From: an uncultured Leptolyngbya sp.
Lineage (GTDB): Bacteria; Cyanobacteriota; Cyanobacteriia; Phormidesmidales; Phormidesmidaceae
Reading direction: 5' to 3'
Assembly (NCBI GenBank): GCA_937899365.1
Contig: CALBPH010000387.1
Coordinates: 1-5,463, forward strand
Length of the DNA: 5,463 nucleotides
Shown here: in pieces, positions 1-5,463 of the stretch
Position numbering within the stretch: position 1 is the first letter of the stretch
Layout: the number at the start of each line of letters is the position of its first letter
Notes under the pieces: generated by a model
Seen by the model: only the letters and a program-made list of their open reading frames with translations
Told to the model about the DNA's origin: nothing
Databases searched by the model: none
Translations under genes and position numbers: made by a program

Positions 1-16
1 CTAGGATTAAAAGTCT

Positions 17-126
17 GGCGTTGCTGCTTCTCAAGATGATTTTATTTGCAAGATGCTGTCTTGTAACCAAGATGCTGTCTTGTAACATATTTAACCGTTC
101 GGTTCATCCCCTAAATCAGCAACGGC
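17..126. mobile_element. MITE-like small inverted-repeat element (non-coding)
   Basis: The left end at 17-29 (GGCGTTGCTGCTT) and the right end at 114-126 are inverted copies matching at 11 of 13 positions, with a shared core CGTTGCTG/CAGCAACG. The roughly 110-bp interior has no coding potential. The same left end, 33 bp long, recurs at 2241-2273 (27 of 33 identical), so the sequence belongs to a dispersed family. The octamer CTAGGATT lies outside both ends (1-8 and 133-140), and the 16 bp starting there match at 13 positions, so it could be a target duplication, although the spacing to the two ends is unequal. From memory, ends of the GCGTTGCTG type occur on cyanobacterial insertion sequences. 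No transposase is present, so this would be a non-autonomous element or a remnant. Confidence 0.45.
49..86. repeat. Exact 19-bp tandem duplication
   Basis: The unit CAAGATGCTGTCTTGTAAC occurs at 49-67 and again, with no spacer or mismatch, at 68-86. Each unit contains a short dyad (CAAGA...TCTTG), so each could fold into a small hairpin. It lies inside the MITE-like element. Perfect identity suggests a recent slippage or duplication event. Confidence 0.9.
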
Positions 127-142
127 GACATTCTAGGATTTG

Positions 143-175
143 AAGACTCTTAAGGCCTTGCAGTTTAAGAGTCTT
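143..175. promoter_or_regulatory. Perfect 11-bp inverted repeat upstream of the PHP gene
   Basis: The arms AAGACTCTTAA (143-153) and TTAAGAGTCTT (165-175) are perfect inverted copies separated by 11 bases. Neither strand shows a T-run after the hairpin, which argues against an intrinsic terminator. The right arm lies between the candidate -35 and -10 boxes of the PHP gene and the -35 lies in the loop, so an operator for a dimeric regulator is a reasonable inference. A rho-independent-like end of an unseen upstream gene is the alternative. Confidence 0.5.
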
Positions 176-186
176 GGGTATATTAG
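158..186 (+). promoter_or_regulatory. Candidate sigma-70 promoter of the PHP gene
   Basis: TTGCAG (158-163) is followed after 17 bases by TATTAG (181-186). An overlapping better -10, TATATT, lies at 179-184 with 15-base spacing. Either would start transcription near 190, giving a leader of about 25 nt before the ATG at 214. The match is moderate, and the placement immediately upstream of the gene is the main support. Confidence 0.35.
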
Positions 187-213
187 TATCATGAATAGTT
201 TTTAGCTCTATCT

Positions 214-942
214 ATGGCTGAGCCCTCTGCCAACCTCAACGCACGCTACCCCGCCAGTCAATCTGCTCAAGAATTAAAAGACATTTTTCAGCAGGTTACA
301 GTCCATAGCTGCCCTCGCCACTACAACTTTCACATGCATACCCATTGTTCCGATGGGAAACTCAGCCCTGGCGACCTAATGGAGCAAGCTATTCATTTAC
401 AGCTTAAGGGCTTTGCCATTACTGACCACCACACTATTCAGGGTTATCAGCAGGCCTGCAAGTGGCTCGAAAACTGGCGCTGGACCCATCCGTCTAACTG
501 GTCGTCAAAGCACCCACAGGTAAAATTGCCCAGGCTTTGGTGCGGTGTGGAAATTACCTCTAGCCTGCTTGGGGTAGACGTTCATATTCTGGGCTACGCG
601 TTTAATCCTCAACACCAGGCTTTCAAACACTATTTGCAAGGCGGTGCCCCCATGGGTGAAGATCGCCAGGCAAAATCAGTTATTCAGGCTATCCAAGCCG
701 CTGGCGGCATCGCTGTTTTAGCCCACCCAGTGCGATATCGCCGCTCGCCAGAAGAACTGATTCCGGCCGCCGCCGCCATGGATATTGATGGTGTAGAGAC
801 CTACTATGCCTACGATCATCCTACCGAGTGGCGACCCACCCCCGACAAAACCGCGCGTGTTCAGGCCCTCGCCAGTGCTTACAATCTACTCAGCACCTGT
901 GGCACCGATAGCCACGGCATGACCCTGTCCCGTCGGGTTTAG
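214..942 (+). CDS. PHP-domain metal-dependent phosphoesterase
   Basis: This 242-residue soluble protein carries the full PHP metal-binding signature: H40-x-H42 in NFHMHTHCSDG, D47, the TDHH motif at 70-73, E113 in GVEI, H124 in VHILGY, H171 in VLAHP, and D232-x-H234 in GTDSHG. PHP proteins use a multinuclear metal centre to hydrolyse phosphoesters. Characterised relatives of the YciV/TrpH type (RNase AM) act on nucleotides or RNA 5' ends, but the substrate here cannot be read from sequence. The ATG at 214 is the first possible start, because an in-frame stop lies at 196. The preceding bases show no good Shine-Dalgarno, which is common in cyanobacteria. It is somewhat shorter than the usual 270-290 residues of YciV-type enzymes, and residues 1-30 are not conserved-looking. 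It converges on the TonB-like gene with a 10-bp gap and no visible terminator. The family assignment is firm; the specific role is unknown. Confidence 0.93.
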   Translation: MAEPSANLNARYPASQSAQELKDIFQQVTVHSCPRHYNFHMHTHCSDGKLSPGDLMEQAIHLQLKGFAITDHHTIQGYQQACKWLENWRWTHPSNWSSKHPQVKLPRLWCGVEITSSLLGVDVHILGYAFNPQHQAFKHYLQGGAPMGEDRQAKSVIQAIQAAGGIAVLAHPVRYRRSPEELIPAAAAMDIDGVETYYAYDHPTEWRPTPDKTARVQALASAYNLLSTCGTDSHGMTLSRRV

Positions 943-952
943 AGCACTGCCT

Positions 953-2179
953 CTACTCTTCTGGGGTGTTCGTCGCGTCTTGCGCCGTCTCGATAATTGC
1001 TTCGCTGCTCTGGCAGGTTTCAGCATCGTAGCCAACAAGCACATCAAAGGGATAGCGCACCGCTGTCTCTGTTTCCGGGAAATCCCCCTCCTCTAACAAT
1101 GTGTCGAGGGCTGCTTGATTCAGATACTCATACCCAGTACTACGGAGTACCACTGATTCCTCTGGGGTGCCATCAGGGGCGACTAAAATACCCACCAACC
1201 CGTCATTAGGTGGGTTGGCCACACATAAATTCAAGGCCTCCACCTCCACTGCACCTGCATCAGCCGTGGGTATGTCGCTGGGTGTTTCACTGGAGGCTTC
1301 GTCGTCGGAGGTCTCACTTTCATCCTCAGACGGCGTTAGCCAAGCCTCATATCTGAGGGCTCCCGCGTCCTCGGAAGTATCCGTCGGATCATGCTTGAAC
1401 TTGGCCTGCAGTCTTTCCAACTGAGTGGGTTCTCTGCTTTCCTCAGCATTGATAGCCACCTCTGGATTCTCCGGGTCTAAGCCCTCAGTCCCCGAGCCCT
1501 CAGTTTCTGGAACATCTTCCGATTGCGGCGGGAGTTCGGGTAGCCCTGTCGGTGCCTCGGCCGCCGCCCGCGCTTCAGCCTGGCGTTCAAGTTCTAACTC
1601 TGTTTCTAAGGTGTCTGCATCGGACTCTAAATTTCGGCCAAAATCCCTGGGCGGTGCCGGAATATCGCCCACAATGGTCGTTCGTCTATCGCTACTTCGG
1701 GCGGATCTAGACGGGGGATTGGTGGTTGGCAGATTGTAGGGATTATTAAATCGACGGCTACCGCGGGAGATGTTGGTGCGGTTGGTGTACCGATCAAAAA
1801 TATTGGAACGAGTCAGGGGACTACTGGGACGAGTTAGGGTACTGGCGCTCGGTAATGTCCTGAGGGAGGTAGTAGCCGACGATGAGCTATTGGGGATTGG
1901 CGGCAGCGAGGGACGCGTAAAGTTGGGTAGCCGCCCTTGCTCAGCCGGGGATAGGGTGACTAAAGGGACCGTGCGTGTCTCCCCAGACGGATTCTCATCG
2001 CTAAACGCGGCAAAGGACGCCGACGAAAAACGAGGAGCTGCCGCAAACATCACACCATGAAAACTCAGGGAAGCAAGCGCTGCGACACCATAGGGGCTAG
2101 TTAGCAACTTTTTGAGCTGATGCAACATCTTATTTGCGAAGGCTGGACTGGGGGAAGATAGCTTAGGCGGGTTAGACAT
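953..2179 (-). CDS. TonB-like periplasm-spanning protein with degenerate TonB C-terminal domain
   Basis: The 408 residues show the TonB layout. A short basic N-terminus (KKLL, 23-26) precedes one hydrophobic segment (about 29-48) without a clear cleavage site, predicting an inner-membrane anchor with the rest in the periplasm. A Pro/Ser/Thr/Arg-rich stretch follows (about 80-180), then an acidic stretch (about 185-310) with a short Glu/Ala-rich helix (190-210). A C-terminal domain (about 316-387) contains GILVAPDGTPEESVVLRSTG, LNQAALDTL and FP...YPFDVLV, in the order expected of TonB_C. Two cysteines, C319 and C389, bracket this domain and could form a disulfide. TonB proteins transmit proton-motive energy from ExbB/ExbD to outer-membrane transporters. 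No ExbB, ExbD or receptor is in the window, and the domain is divergent, so a structural envelope role is also possible. M18 is an alternative start just before the anchor; neither start has a strong Shine-Dalgarno. Confidence 0.8.
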   Translation of the reverse strand: MSNPPKLSSPSPAFANKMLHQLKKLLTSPYGVAALASLSFHGVMFAAAPRFSSASFAAFSDENPSGETRTVPLVTLSPAEQGRLPNFTRPSLPPIPNSSSSATTSLRTLPSASTLTRPSSPLTRSNIFDRYTNRTNISRGSRRFNNPYNLPTTNPPSRSARSSDRRTTIVGDIPAPPRDFGRNLESDADTLETELELERQAEARAAAEAPTGLPELPPQSEDVPETEGSGTEGLDPENPEVAINAEESREPTQLERLQAKFKHDPTDTSEDAGALRYEAWLTPSEDESETSDDEASSETPSDIPTADAGAVEVEALNLCVANPPNDGLVGILVAPDGTPEESVVLRSTGYEYLNQAALDTLLEEGDFPETETAVRYPFDVLVGYDAETCQSSEAIIETAQDATNTPEE

Positions 2180-2240
2180 GGCACGTTTGGGGCACTATTT
2201 CCAAGTGCATGGGGACACTGGGTTAATCAGTAAAAAATTA

Positions 2241-2273
2241 GACGTTGCTGATCTTCGAGATGATTTTATCTGC
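2241..2273 (+). repeat. Second copy of the MITE left end
   Basis: GACGTTGCTG followed by the block GAGATGATTTTAT matches 17-49 at 27 of 33 positions in the same orientation. Beyond 2273 the similarity ends and no matching right end (CAGCAACG) is found nearby, so this looks like a solo end or decayed remnant. It lies in the 170-bp gap between the antiporter and TonB-like genes. Confidence 0.6.
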
Positions 2274-2291
2274 TGAAATCAGGATAGACAA
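2263..2291 (-). promoter_or_regulatory. Candidate promoter of the TonB-like gene, -10 inside the repeat
   Basis: Read on the minus strand, TTGTCT (2291-2286) is followed after exactly 17 bases by TAAAAT (2268-2263), a 4/6 and 5/6 match to the sigma-70 consensus. Transcription would begin near 2256, leaving a leader of about 77 nt before the ATG at 2179. The -10 hexamer is part of the conserved block of the dispersed repeat (2241-2273), whereas the -35 lies outside it. Confidence 0.45.
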
Positions 2292-2320
2292 TTTGTGCCG
2301 TTGTTGTAGCAGCGGTGGTC

Positions 2321-2328
2321 GCGATCGC
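2321..2328. repeat. HIP1 octamer GCGATCGC
   Basis: This is the highly iterated palindrome of cyanobacterial genomes. Further copies lie inside the zinc-ribbon gene at 5111-5118 and 5287-5294. Its presence supports a cyanobacterial host; no local function is implied. Confidence 0.9.
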
Positions 2329-2338
2329 AAACCGTCAC

Positions 2339-2365
2339 GCTGCAGCCCCCTATGACGGCTGCAGC
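2339..2365 (-). terminator. Hairpin at the 3' end of the antiporter gene (terminator-like)
   Basis: GCTGCAGCC (2339-2347) and GGCTGCAGC (2357-2365) form a perfect 9-bp GC-rich stem with a 9-base loop containing the antiporter stop codon (2350-2352). Each arm contains the self-palindrome GCTGCAGC. On the minus strand only a TTT follows, seven bases beyond the stem, so this is not a textbook intrinsic terminator. It may instead protect the 3' end or attenuate read-through into the TonB-like gene. Confidence 0.35.
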
Positions 2366-4287
2366 CCGCCCGACGGCTTCTCCTCCGAATCAGCGGCAGT
2401 CTCTGATGTCGCCTCATTGGCGGGGATAGATGGTAATGTATCGGTCACTAGGCGACCGGTTCGTTTGCCCCCAGACAACCGTTTGAGCAGCTGAGGCGTT
2501 GGATCGTGCATTAAATAGGTAACAGTGTCACCAGGCTGCCAGGTCCCTGGACCTAACACCACATCGAGCTTGCCATTTCGCTGCAGGGTAATGGGTAGCA
2601 AGTCTCCAGTGGCAATCAGCTTGTTGAGCCGCTCCTTTTGTTTTTCAAAGTCTTCTTCTTGCAGCTGAGTGGTACTGACCTCAGCAGCGTCATCTTTTAA
2701 ATAGGTGTTCCAGATTTTAATGGCCAGGGGCGTCGGGGTTACCTTTTTCCCCTTGCTATTGGGCTTTGGTTCCGTCTCTGCGTCGCTGCGTGGCAAGATT
2801 GCCAGCACACGGGGCGGTTGAAACTCCTCCGCTGCCCGTTCGGCCACCACAGAATTCACTTCCCCATTGGTCGTCAAGGCCAAAAAGGTCCCAATCGAAC
2901 TCAAGCCAGCTTCATCTAGGAGTTCGGCATCGAGGGCACTGCTCAAATACACCTGTAAACCATCCTTACGGGCTAGCTCACAGGCCTCCTCATCGGTGTC
3001 AAACATCACCACCGACTCTCCCTGCTGGCTAAACAAACGACCCACCAGTCGGCCAATCGGATTACAGCCCACAATCACTACACCGGTGGCATCGGCCTGG
3101 GTTATGCCCAAAAATTTAGCGATGCTACGCGCCGTCAGCCCCTGGATAAACACCGTCATAATGATGGTTAAAAAAACCAGAGCTTTGATGGAGTCCCCAC
3201 CGTTAATTCCCCGGTCGGTGAGCAAAATGGCAAATAGGGACGCAACCGACGCAGACACAATGCCCCGGGGCGCAATCCAGCTCAAAAATAGTTTCTGACG
3301 CCAGCTGAGGTCGCTATTTAGCGTACAGGCATAGATATTGAGGGGGCGCACCAGCAGCATCAACGCCAGCACAGTGAGCACCGACCCTATCCCCAGGGCA
3401 AACACACTATCAATGGATAGATCGGCCGCTAATAAAATAAATAGAACGGATACGGAAAAGACCGTTAGCTGCCCCTTGAACCGCAGCAGCAGGCGCTCAT
3501 CGGGAACTGATAACGCGCGCAGCACCAAGCCAGCCGTGACGGTTGCCATCAGTCCAGATTCGCTACGGACATTTTGAGCCAGACCAAACAGCCCCCACAC
3601 GCTGGCCAAAACCACCAGGTTACGCAGCTCTTCTGACAGAAAATCGGCCCGTTTTAGAAACTGCCCCAACAGGGCACCCCCCAGCCCTCCAATGATTGCA
3701 CCAATGCTCAGACGTTGGGCCAGCCCCCCGACAATAAACCCCACATCGGTATCGCCGTTGAGCAAAATGTCTAGTACCACCACCGCTAAAATCGCCCCCA
3801 CCGGGTCGATTAGCACCCCTTCACCTTCCAGGATGGTGGCCACTTTCTTCTCTACCTGCACTTGGCGTAGCAGTGGCGTAATCACAGTGGGCCCAGTTAC
3901 CACCACCAAGGAGCCATAGAGAAAGGCTAACGGCCAGGGAAATTCACCAAACCAGTGGGCCGCCATGCCACCCCCGAGCAAGGTAATAAACGTGCCGATG
4001 GTAATGAGATTACGCAGGCTACCAGAAACCTGGCCCAGCTCTTTCAGCTCTAAATTCAGACCGCCTTCAAACAAAATCAGGGCAACACAGAGGGAGACGA
4101 TTACCTCTAACCCGGACCCCAGCACCTTGGGCTCGATGACCCCCAGTACATCTGGACCTAAGCCAACCCCCAAACTGAGCAGAAAAATAATACTGGGTAA
4201 CCGCAAATATTCAGCGATAACTTGGGCTGTAATACCGGCTAGGACCGCTAGGACTATTTGCAAAGTGATATCAAACGGGGTTGCCAT
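2350..4287 (-). CDS. Cation:proton antiporter (CPA1/NhaP-like) with C-terminal RCK/TrkA-N domain
   Basis: This 645-residue inner-membrane antiporter probably exchanges Na+ or K+ for H+ in salt and pH homeostasis. Residues 5-395 form about 12-13 hydrophobic segments. Family signatures include EYLRLPSIIFLLSLGVGLGP (25-44), LFEGGLNL (72-79), TGPTVITPLL (131-140, the unwound-helix segment), GEGVLIDPVGA (155-165) with the likely ion-binding Asp161, and the IAPRGIVSAS motif (338-347) with conserved Arg341. A Rossmann-type RCK_N domain follows (about 401-490), with the dinucleotide loop VGCNPIGR and an acidic residue, D430, ending strand 2. An RCK_C-like part (about 555-595) and a Ser/Glu-rich tail complete it. 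The RCK domain suggests gating by a nucleotide or ion. The ATG at 4287 gives a normal family N-terminus but has no clear Shine-Dalgarno. Related cyanobacterial proteins are called NhaS; which paralog this is cannot be decided here, nor can the Na+ versus K+ preference. Confidence 0.93.
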   Translation of the reverse strand: MATPFDITLQIVLAVLAGITAQVIAEYLRLPSIIFLLSLGVGLGPDVLGVIEPKVLGSGLEVIVSLCVALILFEGGLNLELKELGQVSGSLRNLITIGTFITLLGGGMAAHWFGEFPWPLAFLYGSLVVVTGPTVITPLLRQVQVEKKVATILEGEGVLIDPVGAILAVVVLDILLNGDTDVGFIVGGLAQRLSIGAIIGGLGGALLGQFLKRADFLSEELRNLVVLASVWGLFGLAQNVRSESGLMATVTAGLVLRALSVPDERLLLRFKGQLTVFSVSVLFILLAADLSIDSVFALGIGSVLTVLALMLLVRPLNIYACTLNSDLSWRQKLFLSWIAPRGIVSASVASLFAILLTDRGINGGDSIKALVFLTIIMTVFIQGLTARSIAKFLGITQADATGVVIVGCNPIGRLVGRLFSQQGESVVMFDTDEEACELARKDGLQVYLSSALDAELLDEAGLSSIGTFLALTTNGEVNSVVAERAAEEFQPPRVLAILPRSDAETEPKPNSKGKKVTPTPLAIKIWNTYLKDDAAEVSTTQLQEEDFEKQKERLNKLIATGDLLPITLQRNGKLDVVLGPGTWQPGDTVTYLMHDPTPQLLKRLSGGKRTGRLVTDTLPSIPANEATSETAADSEEKPSGGLQPS

Positions 4288-4487
4288 CGGCTAAGTTATG
4301 GCGGCTGCCTCATGGGCGATACCTAGACAATAAAACGCTGCTACAGGCAAATTAGGGGAATAACGACGATAGCTGGCATAAATCCCGCACAGCATTTGGA
4401 TAGCTTCAGATCCTAAATCTAACATCTAACGCGTGGGGTAACGGGCAAGCCCATGGGGCTAACGCCATCGTTTTTTTACAATTGGGC

Positions 4488-4514
4488 AAAAAAAAGGGTG
4501 GACTAACGCCACCC
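4488..4514 (-). terminator. Intrinsic terminator on the minus strand
   Basis: Read on the minus strand, GGGTGG, a 7-base loop CGTTAGT and CCACCC make a perfect 6-bp GC-rich stem, followed at once by eight Ts (4495-4488). This is a canonical rho-independent terminator. The antiporter starts downstream of it, so it ends a transcript that begins somewhere to its right, where no minus-strand gene is visible. Confidence 0.8.
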
Positions 4515-4582
4515 AAATCACAGGAGTTATAAGGAGATACGACAATACAACCGCCGGTAGCGATACCAAGGCCGAATGTCAT
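4488..4582 (-). ncRNA. Candidate small RNA, about 95 nt
   Basis: A strong minus-strand terminator has no convincing ORF before it, so an independent short transcript is the simplest reading. A -10-like CATAAT on the minus strand (4594-4589) would place the 5' end near 4582; no clear -35 is visible. The RNA would hold a 5' hairpin (GCC, a UU bulge, GGUA, loop UCGC, UACC, GGC; 4572-4553), a single-stranded stretch with two CUCCU tracts (UAUCUCCUUAU and AACUCCUGUGA, about 4540-4518), then the terminator hairpin. This architecture resembles cyanobacterial Yfr1, but the Yfr1 core ACUCCUCACAC is not present. The 5' end is a guess. A leader of an unseen product is the alternative. Confidence 0.35.
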
Positions 4583-4588
4583 ATTGGA

Positions 4589-4594
4589 ATTATG
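4589..4594 (-). promoter_or_regulatory. Candidate -10 box for the small RNA
   Basis: CATAAT on the minus strand matches TATAAT at five of six positions and sits about 7 bases from the proposed 5' end near 4582. No -35 box is recognisable at 16-18 bases, so it would be a -10-only promoter. The support is positional only. Confidence 0.25.
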
Positions 4595-4962
4595 TTTTAG
4601 CAAACAAACTAGGTAGGCGGGCTACCCTTATCTGCGACTAAAACTAATAATCCACGTCTACATATTAATGGGAGTTTTTTGAAAACGGTTAGTTAGTCGG
4701 TCCAGCTGGGGGATTTTTTTTTCAATAGATAGTATTGAGGTCAAACAACGTTACAGCCTGTATCAACTCTAAAATCGATCTTAACAATTACTCGCATTTC
4801 CATGAGTAGTGGCTAGTTTAGGGATAGTGAAAGCTGTGACAGACCGTTTCAACTTTCAGCATCAAGACTTTTTAGCTGGCCCCTTGGGGTCATGTCTAAG
4901 TGCGACTACCTGCCATCGTCTTTACACTTGGCTCCAATTCTTAGCCCCTTCTCCTCAAGCTA

Positions 4963-5388
4963 GTGCTGCGCCATCGTCATTTTTTCAAGGACCGAGCTCT
5001 GCGGTCTCAAAAGTTAGTACAGAAGGTAGATTTGAGCGAGGTCTACCCTTGTCCAACCTGTCGACACCGGGGAACGATCCAGAGCATTACGCTCACTGAA
5101 GCGTTTGGCTGCGATCGCTGCCAGCAAATCTATGTCATTCGAGATAATGGATTTGGTCTTGAGCAACTGTCGGGTGCCCATCCCTATCGCCGTCTGTGGC
5201 GATGGACAGGACACCAATGGAAGCAATATAGCCAGCTACCGACATCCGGCTGGTTGGGGGTGCTAATAGTCATAGCTATATTGCTTGCGATCGCAGGATT
5301 TTGGCTGGTCCTATCAACCTCCTTTCGGATTGTGGCTGTGCTAATAGCCGGATTGGCCGGAGGTGCCCTGCTGACGTCACGACGCTAG
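4963..5388 (+). CDS. Small zinc-ribbon protein with two membrane segments, function unknown
   Basis: The 141-residue product has a CPTC (C30, C33) and CDRC (C50, C53) pair, spaced as in a zinc ribbon that would bind one Zn2+. A Trp/Arg-rich linker (76-90, RRLWRWTGHQWKQY) follows, then two hydrophobic segments (about 97-117 and 121-138) and a basic RR end, so the ribbon is probably cytosolic. Similar uncharacterised proteins are common in cyanobacteria; I do not know a function. The start shown is GTG at 4963, with an in-frame stop at 4942 limiting extension. There is no good Shine-Dalgarno and no ATG in the N-terminal region, so a start at a later non-ATG codon such as TTG near V22-L24 is possible. 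Two HIP1 octamers lie inside the gene. Its stop overlaps the stop of the next, convergent gene by 4 bp. Confidence 0.75.
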   Translation: MLRHRHFFKDRALRSQKLVQKVDLSEVYPCPTCRHRGTIQSITLTEAFGCDRCQQIYVIRDNGFGLEQLSGAHPYRRLWRWTGHQWKQYSQLPTSGWLGVLIVIAILLAIAGFWLVLSTSFRIVAVLIAGLAGGALLTSRR

Positions 5389-5463
5389 GACGTTAGCAAA
5401 GCCGCCTGCATATCTTCTGGCTTGGGTAGTATCTCCTTAGTGGCCAACCCTAACTTAGCTTGC
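5385..5463 (-). CDS. C-terminal end of a minus-strand gene, cut by the window edge
   Basis: On the minus strand an open frame enters at the window edge and reads QAKLGLATKEILPKPEDMQ then AALLTS before a TAG at 5387-5385. The stop overlaps that of the zinc-ribbon gene (5386-5388) tail to tail. The amino-acid composition (Lys/Glu/Leu/Ala) looks like genuine protein, and the tight convergent arrangement fits a gene end. Only 25 residues are visible, so the family cannot be named. It could be chance, but another minus-strand frame here closes at once. Confidence 0.45.
   Translation of the reverse strand, partial: QAKLGLATKEILPKPEDMQAALLTS

Larger units (their letters stand above)
4288..4962. other. 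Long intergenic region, no convincing protein gene
   Basis: This AT-rich stretch separates the antiporter from the zinc-ribbon gene. It contains the antiporter 5' region (no strong promoter seen), a tandem ATCTAAC pair (4417-4430), three copies of CTAACGC (4426, 4459, 4503), a minus-strand intrinsic terminator (4488-4514), a candidate small RNA in front of it, a 5-bp hairpin GGTAG/CTACC (4612-4626), a T9 run at 4714-4722 preceded by the palindrome CCAGCTGG (4702-4709), and a weak plus-strand -10-like TAAAAT (4770-4775). A minus-strand reading frame at 4406-4603 runs straight through the terminator and is not believed to be a gene. Confidence 0.7.

Noticed and set aside
125..180. TTCAAATCC on the minus strand as a tRNA T-loop
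   Set aside because: The bases flanking the loop do not pair into a T-stem and no cloverleaf can be built around it.
997..2060. Plus-strand frames opposite the TonB-like gene
   Set aside because: They are antisense shadows of the low-complexity Ser/Pro/Glu-rich coding region, with no plausible starts or domains.
2766..4294. Plus-strand frames opposite the antiporter gene
   Set aside because: They are shadows: the minus strand encodes a complete, motif-rich antiporter across the whole interval.
4406..4603. 65-residue minus-strand reading frame
   Set aside because: It runs through a strong intrinsic terminator and its T8 tract on the same strand, has no Shine-Dalgarno, and its composition (FFLPNCKK from the T-run) looks non-biological.
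4702..4722. CCAGCTGG palindrome followed by T9 as a plus-strand terminator
   Set aside because: The only stem that can form directly before the T-run is about 3 bp, and no plus-strand gene precedes it.
4809..5099. 96-residue plus-strand frame from a GTG, possibly an N-terminal part of the zinc-ribbon protein
   Set aside because: Its second half merely overlaps the zinc-ribbon gene in another frame, no domain is recognisable, and joining the two would need a frameshift for which there is no evidence.

Overview
The window reads as a chromosomal segment of a cyanobacterium. The octamer GCGATCGC (the HIP1 palindrome, over-represented in many cyanobacterial genomes) occurs three times, at 2321, 5111 and 5287. 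The encoded protein types (a short PHP protein, a TonB-like protein with a Pro/Ser-rich then acidic linker, a CPA-type antiporter fused to an RCK/TrkA domain, and a small zinc-ribbon membrane protein) also fit that phylum. A filamentous or Leptolyngbya/Synechococcales-type genome is a guess from protein style, not a measurement.

Layout, left to right. Positions 1-213 are non-coding: a small MITE-like inverted-repeat element (about 17-126) with an exact 19-bp tandem duplication inside it, then a perfect 11-bp inverted repeat placed over the likely promoter of the first gene. Positions 214-942 (+) encode a PHP-domain metallo-phosphoesterase. It converges, with a 10-bp gap, on a minus-strand gene (953-2179) for a TonB-like, single-anchor periplasmic protein. 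Upstream of that gene, 2180-2349 holds a second copy of the MITE left end, which appears to supply the -10 box of its promoter, and a hairpin at the end of the next gene. Positions 2350-4287 (-) encode a 645-residue cation:proton antiporter with a cytosolic RCK domain. Positions 4288-4962 carry no convincing protein gene, but contain a clear minus-strand intrinsic terminator (T8 after a GGGTGG/CCACCC hairpin) with no ORF in front of it, best explained by a small RNA of roughly 95 nt. Positions 4963-5388 (+) encode a small zinc-ribbon protein with two membrane segments. Its stop overlaps the end of a further minus-strand gene that runs off the window.

The genes do not form an obvious pathway. 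The antiporter and the TonB-like gene are codirectional but separated by 170 bp with a hairpin and a separate promoter candidate, so they are probably expressed independently. I found no defence system, CRISPR array, complete IS element, rRNA or tRNA. The most unusual items are the repeat-derived promoter, the candidate sRNA with two CUCCU tracts, and the inverted repeat straddling the PHP promoter.
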